Source of the DNA: Bemisia tabaci
Lineage: Eukaryota > Arthropoda > Insecta > Hemiptera > Aleyrodidae
Assembly: GCF_918797505.1 (NCBI RefSeq)
Contig: NC_092793.1
Span: forward strand, 67,017,660 to 67,081,659
Length of the DNA: 64,000 bases
Direction of reading: 5' to 3'
Below, in pieces: positions 49,201 to 59,595 of this stretch. Positions within the stretch are counted from its first letter, which is position 1. Each line of letters starts with the position of its first letter. The position numbers and the translations under genes are program-made. Under the pieces are notes generated by a model, which was not told the DNA's origin, did no database searches, and saw nothing but the letters and a program-made list of their open reading frames with translations.

Positions 49201-52200
49201 AATAACAAGAAAAAACGAAACTTAATCAAGGTAATTATTGAATTATTATCTTTCTTTTAGTTGTGTCTTTCTAAACTTCTTATTGTGTATTAAATGGATA
49301 GTGTAGGGGAAAAACCAATAATTTCTGTAATGAAACACTTAAAAATACATGCTTTCTATAGAAGAAAAATATGAACTGAAAAAATAATTTCAGATTGCTC
49401 ATATTTGTGCATCATATTCTCCTTTAGAAAAGTCTTTCATTATGTCGAAATGATTATTATTTTCATCTGCATGTAGGAACACAAGACTGATGAACAGGAT
49501 AATACAGAGGCTAATCCTGTCTCAAAACTCATCCAACTTCAACAAGCAAGAAAAGAACGTGAACCTGTTTTTATCCTGAAGCACGAGCGGTCGATGGGAG
49601 CCTACAAAAGAGAATTTTCAATGGAGGTAATTGTATGATTTACTAGCTCTGTGTTAAATTCGACAGTATTCCATAGATGTACCTTTATTAGAAAAACCGG
49701 AAAAAGGTTATAAGGTTATGGAGGCTATACTAAAAGGTCTAAAACCATTTTATTTTTTCACAGAGATAAAATTTCATGCCCAAAGAACGTTTCTTCCTTG
49801 TAGTTCTACTAAGATTAAGTAGCCTCTAATTTGTTTCAAAGCAAATGGAAAATGATTATGAAGATAGTTAATGAAATTTAAAATGATGGGGAAAAAATTG
49901 GAAATAGAGCCTAAGTTTGGTTTGATGCAAAATACAGTGATTCATCTTGACTGTTTTGTATGCCACAGAAAACAATATTGAACATCTGTCCTGTCCTCCG
50001 CAGAGCTTCAATGAAAAAACAATTCTTTAAAACAGTCTAATCAAGGTGCAGCTCTTGCTTTTGCTGTCAATCCTTGAATTATCAAAGCTTGAAGTTATAT
50101 TATTCCCTTTCTCCTGCAATGTTCTAGCTGATTATGCTTTCACCAACGCCATTGATCTATTGGTGATCATCTGGGCCAATGACAGCCAAGTCAGAAAAAA
50201 TCACAAACTGCGAAAAGTTCGAAAAACAAAATGTACAAAAGCACTGTAAAAATGCTTTCTCTTGAATGTTAGACATTTTTGGGATTTTGCCGACACTGCA
50301 GAAAAATTTCATGCATTTTACTGCACATTTTGCTAATTCTTGTTGATCTCGCACCAAAATGGAATTTTATTTTGCATTATTTTACTAATTATTTTTACAA
50401 GCTGGAGATCATAATCAGTGCTCCTTTTTCATTTTAATTGGATAATTTTCAAATTTCTGGGAAATTTTGCTGCTGATAACAATACCCTTCAACTCTAACC
50501 TTTTTATCTTCATTTTTCAGGTGTCAGTTGGTGATGTCTCAGAAATTGGAGTAGGCCCAACAAAAAAACTGGCAAAGCGTAATGCTGCAAAAAAATTGTT
50601 ATTAAAGTTAGGGCAGGTGCCAACTGCACCTGTTAGACCGATAAAGAATGATGATAAGGTATGAAAACTTTCTCAATTATCAGTTTTTATTGAAAACATA
50701 AATCAAAGCCTAAAAAAGTACTGTGGAATCTGAATAAGTCAGATTATTGATTAGTAAGTAAATAAAAAAAGTCAGATTTATAGTGATCGCAATGGTGATC
50801 TGAGGGCATCGAAGTTACTCAAATCTTGATCAAATTTGAACATTCTAAATTTCACACTGACAAGCTTACTTTTGCTTTCAGATGCTTGGAAACCGTTCTT
50901 GTGCCACTAATTATCTATCCAAAGTTATTTTGTACCCCTATGTTCTTTTTTTCGTATTGATGGTTGAATTTTGGCTTTTTTCAATTAGGTCTTATCACAA
51001 GATGCAACTCCTAGCATTAGTGATAAAACCAGTGGTGGAAGACAGCTTGCCCCTGGCCTTTTATTAGTTCCAAAATCTGAAGGGAATAAAATCACACGTA
51101 AGTTTGCTCTGTACGCACCTTTTTGTAGTTTCAATCAAAATTGGCCATTAGTTCAAGTTTTTCATTCTTATCTCTTTCAGTCAAATCAGGCCTACCAAAA
51201 AAAAAAGTTACCTTTTCAAGTGAAGAAAGACTTTTCTTCATCATTATCAGATTAAGTTATTTAAGAAGACACAGGACACAATTTCAACAGGACAAGTCCT
51301 AGTTACATCAAAAATAATAACAAAGGCAATAATATATGCAACAGAATTGGCTAAAAAAAAAATATGCTTAGTAACTAACAAGAACCTGTTCTTTCACTGA
51401 TGACTTAAAATTAGTAATATTTAGGCCAAAAAATTTCATCCACTCAGTACAATTATTTGCAAAATCTGAAATCCTAGGAATTACAGACCTACGCTTCCAG
51501 GTTACAGGAGATGAAGGGCTGACAAAAAAAAAGTCTTAAATTATGAAGAGATCTAGAAGAAATATGAATATGTATGGAACTAAGGAGAATAGGCGAATGA
51601 ATAAAATTATTAAGAAGTTTAAAGAAAAACATAACATCATAATAATGCCATGTAGAAACCAAGGAACATAAGTTAAGTTGCTTGGCAATATTCTTGTAAA
51701 AATGATCATGAACTCCTAAGAGGCTGTTAGTACGATACGATGCAACCTTTAAAAAACTATGATGAACTTTTTCAAGTTTACATATGTTAAGGAAAGTATG
51801 AAGGAACCAAATGGGAGGAGCATAAGTTAAAATTGGTAACACTAAAAACTTGAACAAAGAAAGAGGAGACTGAGCATCTTGAAAATATAAGGTAGCTCTT
51901 CTAAAAAAAATTGATTTTCGAAAGTTTTTACCAACAATAAAATCAACATGATCATTAAATAATAACTTTGGATGAAAAATATTTCCAAGATCCTTTACAT
52001 TATCAAGACGGGATATGGTTTCATTATTAGAATTATTAGACTCAGATTAAGAAGAAACATTCAAAATTGGAAAAGAAAAGAAGATTTCAGAACTCTCATT
52101 TCAAAAGGAAAACTAAGCTTTTTTTAGTACAGCTGTTAAAGTCCCTTTCTAATATAAAGTTATTATTTTTTCAGATAATAACAATTTCAAACAAAATTTA

Positions 52201-55200
52201 GAAAGTCTAGCTCAAGACTATCTGTATAAATCAGGTGACACCGGTGAAGACTGCGATGCCATTAGACCAACAGAAAAATTAAACTATCTCTCTCAATTGC
52301 TTGGCTTCAAAGTCCAGTATACTGATTTTGCAAAGGTAATTATATTTCACTATCACTTGACAGTCTTATTGTAGAAAGGATCTACCCTTTTTACGAGCCT
52401 TGGTAAAAGATTTACCTGCAACAGCTTAGGCATTTCACTATTACTTGAACGTTGTTTAGTAAAAGGAATTTATCTACTTTAAGAGTTTTGAGGAAAGACT
52501 TACCTGCCACGTAAGAGGATAATGGAAGTAGCAAACCTCATACTATGCAACTGGGAAGAAAATGAAATTGCTGATTTAACAATTTTATGGTTAAAAAAGT
52601 GTCCGACATGTTTCAATGTAGCTTTTACAGTAAAAAATAGTTAATTTTACCTTATCTGTGGTTAAATTAGCTTTCCACTATTGTAAAATGTACTTTTGAA
52701 GCATGTTTTTTAACAATTTAATTGTTACATCAGCAGTCCATTGTTTCTGTGTAACACAAGAAGAGTCACTGATAGTACTCCTCAGCGTGTCATGAGAGGC
52801 CAAAGCCACTGACAGGTTTCTATGTACCTATTTAAGCCAGACCCCGCCTGCTGATTGGAATTGGTCTAACATTTGTCAGTCGAGGGACGAATGCTAATAT
52901 GTTCTATACATATGTTTAAATTTTTACATTTGCTCTTGTTTCTTTGTATTTACCTAATGTGCAGTGAGATGCAATTTTTGACAGGTTGAATATTCACGAA
53001 TGAAAGTGCGTTCTGACTATCAAGTCGGTAATTGAAGTCAAATCTCTTATCGGTGATTCGCTCAGCTCAACCTAATACTTCTCTTTTGCCTTTGATTTCA
53101 GACCTCTCAAAATGATGTCCCAGTTCTTAGCTTGGTTTCTCTTACAACTACACCTCCACAAGTCTGTCATGGTCAGGCCCTCACAAGGGAGTCCTCTCAT
53201 GATTTGGTATGTTCCAAATTCGATTGTCTCATTCTGTCATTCCTCCTTCGGAAGTGGCTTTAGAAGTGTAATCATAGTCTGATTTCACCGATCAGAATGC
53301 ATACCAATCAATGAGAATCATTTCAGTGGAAGTGAAAGTAGTCATGGGTGTAAAATCCTTGTGACCATGCGAAATATGGGTTGTAAAAAATGATTGATGC
53401 AGATTTACCGTGGTGAAAAACTGTTCGTCCAAAATGCTTTGTAAAAAATTTTCAGGAAATTTCGACGATTTACGACTTTCGACTTTTCGAAAGACGTTTT
53501 GAGTGAATATTTAAAGTGAAGAGAGGAGGAGAAAGAAAAAAGGGAAAAAGAGTCATCACTTTGAAAAATTTGGAAAAGAGAGGGAATTTATTTGGAAGCG
53601 AGTGAGGAAAAAATTCTGGATCGCGTGAAACGTTCGGCCAAATGACATTTTTGCACCCCTAAAATCAGTAGTAACCCACCAGGTATATGCACATAATTTA
53701 GGAGTTCATCATAAACATTAACAGAAATTGAATCCAAGAAATATTTCTAAGCCAAACAGTCAGAAAATAAAATGATAGGCATAATGTGAAATGAAGAAAC
53801 TAAAGGAACAGCATGAAAATTATAATGATGAATAAGACAAAAAATAATGTAACTATGCTCTTTAGCAACGCTTTGAACTTAATCCACACTTCTTTGTTTT
53901 GAAGACGGTATAGAATATCCTCAAATTCATTTGAGTTTCATCATGCTCACCAAATAAGTTCACGCACTTTTAGACTGTGTAAAAAGATCGGTTATCTTGA
54001 TTTTTGCTTATACTTTTAATGTTAAACTGACGTCACACAATCCACTATCCTCTGTTGTAGTCGATGAGTGCTTAAACTTATTTGTTTATTCTACCCTCCC
54101 AATTATCTTGAAAAAAAGTTATGCTGCATGTCAGAGACGTCATTAACCTCTAAGTGTTAACATGAATCAGGTCATGAAGCATCAGATTTTTTTTTATATG
54201 AACATTACTGAATTAACACAAAATTATTGAAGTTATTTACCTCATAATTGCCTCAATTTTCACTGTTGTATTCATCTCCTCATTGCCTCATTGACTTTTA
54301 CTTTCATGATGAGCCACTCAGTTTTTTGTTTTTCAACCCATTAGAGAGCCTTTTTCAACGATTTACACATCAAGTATCTTCTGTGGCATCATGCATATTC
54401 CTCATAAACGAATGAATGAATAAATTTTAATACTTTCACAATATTTTTGATACCATCTTAACCCTAAAAATTTTTTCACAGGCTGCTGCCAATGCTCTTA
54501 GAGCGCTAGCAGACATGGGCTTAGATTCCATTGTCCCAAATAAGAAGGAATCATCAGTCGGTCCAGGTGGAGACAAGTAAGTTTTTAAGCCTTTCTTTCT
54601 CTTTAATTTCTGCAGTGTCAGTGTTCTGCAGTAATTTTTTCTTCCTACAGAAATTTTACCGTCTCCCAAAGAGTTTCATAGAAAAAGCACACATTTTTGG
54701 GAATATCCCAAAAAAAGAGTTTTTGGAAAAGCAAGGGAATTGCAAGGAAATTAAATGGTGAGACATCAGGAGGCATGGTGTTGGTGTTTTTTTTTTTTTT
54801 TTTTTTTTTCAATGCACAAACTTACTTAGATACATACATTTGTAGTTTGGGAAACGCAATCACAAGAATTTTGGACAGCAAATAGAATACCTGTACTGAA
54901 GAAAAGGAGAGGAAAAATAATTGATAAATGGAAATGATTTTGAACTAGTTGCATAACTTGCATTATCCGCAAATATTCCCAGTTTGAAGTTATTTCTTTT
55001 CTCTTGGAAAAAAATAATTACCACAAAAATTCACTTGATATTAGCCTTGCTTTATTATATACACCCCTTAGATAAAAGAGCTATAGATTTCTAAAACATC
55101 CATCAGTTTTTAAGATGATAAAATGTCCCTACCTGTAAAGTAACAGATGTTGATATCTGTACCGTCTACATGTAAGACCCTGTATGTATGTCTAATCTAC

Positions 55201-55729
55201 TAGTGCTTTGACCAAATGCAATAGTATCCTACAAAGGATTAACAATTTTGATGGAAATTATATCAGGCAGTACTGTGCCCTGAGAAATTTAGGAAGAAAT
55301 GTCTTAGTCTTGGAAATAATTTGATACCCCTTTAAAGCCAGCCCCCAAATCACGGTGGCAACAGTCAGAGAAAACCCAAAAAAAGTCAGAGAATTCGCTT
55401 TTTGTTTGGGAAGGAGACTGTACTGGGTTTTTGGACTAGGTGGCCATGGATTCTTGTTTTCTAAAGTTAAAGAATGTCACCAAAATCAACCAGGGATCTC
55501 TCTCAGAAAGGTCAGGGCTTACATGTTTGAATTTAGCACTTGATAATTGTTACTTTCAGAATCATCCTTCTGTTTTAACTATTTGTTGCTCTTTTAAAGC
55601 TTTTTAGTTTAATTGAGTGTTCTCAAACTAATACGCATACTTACAATCTTTATCTTTTTATTTTTCAGTTTACTCGGTTTGGTGAACGACAATGTGCCAT
55701 TCATGAATATGAACGGAATACCCAAATAG
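34249..55729 (+). CDS. stau: Staufen, double-stranded RNA-binding protein
   Basis: Binds double-stranded mRNA regions for localisation, translation and decay. Sixteen coding exons join in frame through GT-AG introns to 653 residues: 34249-34265, 35786-35838, 42594-42656, 43329-43456, 44061-44265, 45951-46051, 46503-46568, 47612-47783, 48893-49230, 49477-49626, 50521-50658, 50989-51097, 52175-52335, 53102-53206, 54482-54576, 55669-55729. Domains: dsRBD1 75-139; dsRBD2 159-257, split by an insertion after 'VYQYLSAPPDK'; dsRBD3 284-354 (GPPHM, GEGNSKKASKKKAA); dsRBD4 394-463 (GVGPTKKLAKRNAA); Staufen-swapping motif with RQLAPGLLL at 495-503; dsRBD5 545-616. dsRBD3 and 4 keep the KKxxK-type RNA-binding signature. 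The start is ATG 34249, in frame with a later ATG at 35793; the second could serve if exon 1 is skipped. Order and spacing of all domains match animal Staufen. Small terminal exons are the least certain part. Confidence 0.94.
34266..35785. other. staufen intron 1
   Basis: Donor AAG|GTAAAA, acceptor ATTTCAG|ACTC. Holds the TTAA-flanked foldback 34687-35130. A 120-codon antisense ORF (34378-34740) overlaps the foldback's left end and has no recognisable domain. Confidence 0.7.
34687..35130. mobile_element. TTAA-flanked foldback MITE, 444 bp
   Basis: Begins GGTGATTCGATGGAGGCC and ends GGCCTCCATCGAATCACC. The two arms stay complementary to a centre near 34910 ('ATAAAGGCATGGTTTTTTTA' against its complement at about 34943-34962). 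TTAA on both sides (34683-34686 and 35131-35134) is the target duplication used by piggyBac and Kolobok elements. As part of the staufen pre-mRNA it would form a hairpin with arms of about 220 bp, with some bulges. Confidence 0.9.
35839..42593. other. staufen intron 2 (6.8 kb)
   Basis: No second gene seen on either strand; the many short ORFs lack domains. It contains short direct repeats with 'CACTCAAT.CTACGTCAC' (about 36126 and 36179), A/T homopolymers at about 36430 and 37838, and two diverged stretches with 'TTTAGG.GCCAT' words at about 41228 and 41527. Confidence 0.55.
37971..38039 (+). CDS. stau: Possible 69-nt cassette exon of staufen
   Basis: AATTTTGCAG|GC...AGAT|GTATAT bounds a 69-nt stretch whose length is a multiple of three. 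Inserted between coding exons 2 and 3 it keeps the phase and adds 23 residues without a stop (ARYSYDGPGPYE inside). The donor is weak and the sequence has no known domain, so it may be chance. Confidence 0.25.
51489..52090 (-). pseudogene. Non-LTR retrotransposon reverse-transcriptase fragment
   Basis: The minus-strand frame gives the post-catalytic part of a Jockey/CR1-like LINE reverse transcriptase: 'RLDNVKDLGNIFHPKLLFND', then 'RRATLYFQD', then 'LVLPILTYAPPIW' and 'LEKVHHSFLK'. The frame is open for about 200 codons, with a stop just upstream at about 52050. The catalytic YxDD box and 5' part are absent. It is a dead, truncated copy in staufen intron 12 (51098-52174). Confidence 0.8.
52336..54481. 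other. staufen introns 13 and 14
   Basis: Two introns flank the exon 53102-53206. No other gene, RNA or bounded repeat was recognised in them. Confidence 0.5.
54577..55668. other. staufen intron 15
   Basis: Donor GACAA|GTAAGT, acceptor TTTTTCAG|TTTACTC. A poly(T) run of about 23 lies near 54787. Nothing else seen. Confidence 0.5.
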
Positions 55730-56239
55730 AGAACTGTGACTTCACAAAAATTTCACAACTATTGAATTTAATTTTTAAAAAATTTTATGTACCACTGATG
55801 TGAAGTTATTTTCTTGTGATCATTACCTTTTTTTCAGTTAGCTCAAACTGATAACTCAATTTTAAATACATGGAACTCATCATGTCTTTAAAATTGAAAT
55901 TAATCGTTTTTTTGTTGGTTATTGTCCGGTGTCAGTTGCTTAGATATTTAAGTCTCGGCTGCAATCTTATTTGACTGCATGGTTCCAAAAATTGGGACAC
56001 AGTAAAATAGCAGACATTTTCATTTGTACTCAGTAGTTTTGTAGAAGCCGAAGAGGGAAACAATGGTGCTTAGGGCAAGTCATACAATACCTGAGCAAAC
56101 TTTTTTCACACCAGTAGTAGACTCAGCCTTAGTCACCGCTAAGGCCACCGGCTGTATGAGCCATCATCAGAGACACTGTTAAGGGGGTGCCCTACTTAAC
56201 TTTCTTAACTCTTCACTCTCTGTCTGAGACTGAAATAAA
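55730..56239 (+). other. stau: staufen 3' untranslated region (minimum)
   Basis: Begins after TAG 55727-55729. The first canonical poly(A) signal AATAAA is at 56234-56239, giving a minimum UTR of about 0.5 kb. Later AATAAA sites at 58396 and 58422 could give much longer forms. Confidence 0.5.
56234..56239 (+). terminator. Candidate poly(A) signal of staufen
   Basis: AATAAA about 505 nt after the staufen stop codon. First canonical hexamer on this strand after the stop; use not demonstrated. Confidence 0.4.
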
Positions 56240-59200
56240 GGCTCTGTTGTGAAATTTTAATTGAAATTCAGATTTTCAGCAAGCTCTTGTATGAATAATT
56301 TGTGAATTTTCACCTCAGCAATTTTTCATGAAATTTCAAGGTGAAACTGCATCTCAGCCCTCCATACTTAAACTAAACCTTTATCGTCCAGTGAAATGAT
56401 AAACTGGCACCACCTCTAGACTTAAAATTAAATTGAAAAAGTGGGGGAAAACCTCAAAATTGCTGAATGGAGGGAATCAATCTGAATGTTGGTGACAATA
56501 AAAGAAGAGCTCAAAAAACGGAATTTTTTTATGACGATGTGGCTGGAAGAAGCTCCAAAATGTGTCTTAGACATGTCAAGTTTTCAAAAAAATTTGGGGA
56601 GTTCCTAGTTCCACTAAGGGGGATGAAATTTTAATTCAAGTGACTGACTAAGCTAAAACCAATCCTAATAACCAACTGTCATGTCCAATGAATTTTTAGG
56701 ACAAAATCAGATTTCAATGTTTCTGGTTTTAGAAAGAGTCCTCTTAATGATGAATGTGTGTTCCCAAATTCATCGCTAAAAGTCCTCTCAGCAAACCTGA
56801 TTCAAAAATAGCAACTTTTGTTACAAAAAGCAACATCGAAACGTTGCAATACTGTGTGTGTGTAAAAAAAAGTGACAAAAGTTTGCAGTAGGCTTATTTT
56901 GTCAATTACTTAAAATTATGGCTGCAAAAATTATTTGTTATGAAAAAGAGAGTAGGTGAGATTATTATTGTAAAATTTAGTTTCTAGAATTTTTAAGTTT
57001 GTTTTTTTTTTTAAATGTTTGTATTTATCTATGTTTTTACCTTTACCCTAAGTTTCATCATAGGTACTACTTTTTGGTTGGAAAATATTAAGGCGAAGGC
57101 AAAAAGCTTGATTTTGGATTGGTACCAAGAGTGTAAATCGCTATTTTTATCAGTCCTAAAATTCTGAATAAGTTTCTATCTCATTTTTTTGTTTGTTTTT
57201 TGAAGCAGTGATTTCTTGACCAATTTTTAATTTCTATTGGAGGCAAACTTACACAACTTAAACATCAAGCTTTTTAGCCAATTTTAAATAATTTCTCATA
57301 TAAACTTAAAATACCTGTTTTCCAGAGACCTGCCCAGGCTCATATATACTGTTTCATCTAACTAAAGTTCAAAAGTTACTGACTGTCAATATTATCCACA
57401 ATTTTTAATTTTGTCCAATTAATCTATCGGCAGCTCAAACTGTATTTTAAAGTGAAGTACCCATCATTGCAGTTGCCCATGTGACCTTATCAGATGTTAT
57501 ACAACGTTAACTGTTGAAGTCGTTATTTTGCCTGTAGGTGTTAATTATGTTCTATCGTGTACCAGTGATTTTTCGACCCCCTTTTAAGATTTGTTAAGTT
57601 GAGCTGAAAGGAGGTCTCTTCAAAAAATTTGAAATCAATTTTTTTCAATTAATTTGATTGTGTAGTGCAAAACTTCTTTCTGTCTGTAGAAGTTCGCATT
57701 GCAAGCAAAATCTGAAATACTTCATTACATAGTTATTTTAAAACTTATTCTTTGACCTGTGCAATTCTGCACTGAACATGCTCTAAATTTTTTAATTATC
57801 CTGCACTTGTACATAAATTCTTAGTTTTCAATTTTAAAGTTAAGGAAGAATCTCGTCACACTTTACCAAAATTGACCGATGACAAAAATGCCTGTACCTA
57901 ATTGTCAAATGTTAAAAATGCTCTCACCTTCTGAGGTTCATCGAACAGTGCAGGTGGTGTAGGCAGAAGATTCCTAACGCAGTGCTCATAAGGTGATTGA
58001 TAACGTTTCAAATTTAAATTTCCCTCTAAAAACCTATACTTTTTGCATCTTACATCTCAATTGTTTCTTCTTTCACAGCTAGAAGCCTAGCCATTCATGT
58101 CCATAAACGTTCCTCAACTACATTGTTTAGTGTATATCCTGTATTGTACGATGGCACCTCATACTCATCAGGTGTTGTTTACTTACATGTTTTTTCATTG
58201 AAAATTTAAATCCTGTCATCAAGAGCTTTCAAAAATTATATTTTGTTGGCGTAGGTGAGTCCAAGAACTCTCAATTGAATCAATGACTTGGCAGTTTTTT
58301 TTTTTTTTTTTTTTTTTTTTCATTTTTCTTAAAGCAATCCAGGCAGCAATTATTGCCTATAGTTTGCCTTGGGAGTAGCACTCAGTGATGGCTCCAATAA
58401 AATAATTACTCTTGCTTGAGCAATAAAAATAGTCTCTTCTATCCCCTCTTTGCTTGGAAAAAAAAGGAGGGTGGTCAACTGTTCTTGTTTTTCTTCTAGT
58501 TCATTGCTATATGTTCAGTTCTTTGCAAGGCACGACATTCATTTAAGATTTCAAGATTCAGTGTCGACTTTCCAGCAGTGATTCTAATGTGTTGATAATG
58601 TTTTCTCTTCATTTAAATTTATGTACAATAATTGACTCAAGTTGAGACAGGCTGCCTCACACATTATTGATAGTTCTAATGAATTTAAATGGAGGACCTT
58701 GCAACTTGCAAGAATCGCCACTGCTGTCGAAGTTTAAGGTAGGAAATTTGCCATGATTTTACAGCCAATGTGTTTTTGGACTTATGCCTATGAACTTTCA
58801 CCATGCAACTATAAGTTTGATAATGAAGCCTTAAAAATAATTTAGTGGTTTGATTTGTATTATTACATTTATTTTATTTGTTTCTTTTTTCTTTCTCTTA
58901 CTTATGAATGGGTTCTCCTCTCATTTCAATGCACCTTTGCTGAATTCCAGTTCCCGGGGATTTTTATGCATATCTTACGATTATTTTTTATCAAAAGAGC
59001 ATTGATTTCACTTTTATGTATTTTGCTTCCTTTTTATTTTTCCCAGTCGCAAATTTTACCCTCTTTACTATGTTCAACAGTTGTTTCATTCATTTTCTAA
59101 CATCATAAGCCTTTTTATGTTCAAGCTCTGTCTGCTTAGAATTACCAGATTGTGGTAAAATATAACATTTTCTCTTTTAATAGATTTTCCTTTACTCTAT

Positions 59201-59551
59201 TTTAATTCCTCCCCCCCTTTTCAAGCAGTGTCACATCTTACCAACACACCTCCAAGTTTCAGTTGAGCGCTGCTCATTGTAATACAAATTTTTCTACAGG
59301 AAAAATGGCTTGATTCATTAATGATTTGTTATGGAGCGAGGTTAATACATAGTGACTTAAAAGTAAGGATTGAGCAAATAAAACTTGAATTTTTTTTTCA
59401 GTGGTTTTATTGTAATAAGAAAGTAAAAATGAAGTACAAATTAATAAGAAAATATATTATACATGTTCATTTTCAATTACAAACGAGGAAGCAGGGGAAA
59501 AAATTTTTAAAAAAAAAATAATAAAAAAAATGGATAAATACCTAAAACAAA
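56240..59551. other. Region between the convergent staufen and Usp14 genes
   Basis: No coding gene. May include an extended staufen 3' UTR: a Pumilio-type TGTACATA lies at 57809-57816 and AATAAA hexamers at 58396 and 58422. A diverged hairpin spans about 58560-58735 and a poly(T) tract about 58296-58320. The 81-codon ORF at 58855-59100 is hydrophobic low-complexity sequence and is not supported. Confidence 0.45.
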
Positions 59552-59557
59552 TTTATT
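59552..59557 (-). terminator. Candidate poly(A) signal of Usp14
   Basis: AATAAA on the minus strand, about 40 nt beyond the Usp14 stop codon (59596-59598). Close spacing and AT-rich context support it. Confidence 0.5.
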
Positions 59558-59595
59558 AGCTTTACAGGGACTTTACTTAAAAATGCAAATTTTTT

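Noticed and set aside
48783..49229. 148-codon minus-strand ORF
   Set aside because: It is the antisense shadow of the staufen exon encoding dsRBD3 (48893-49230).
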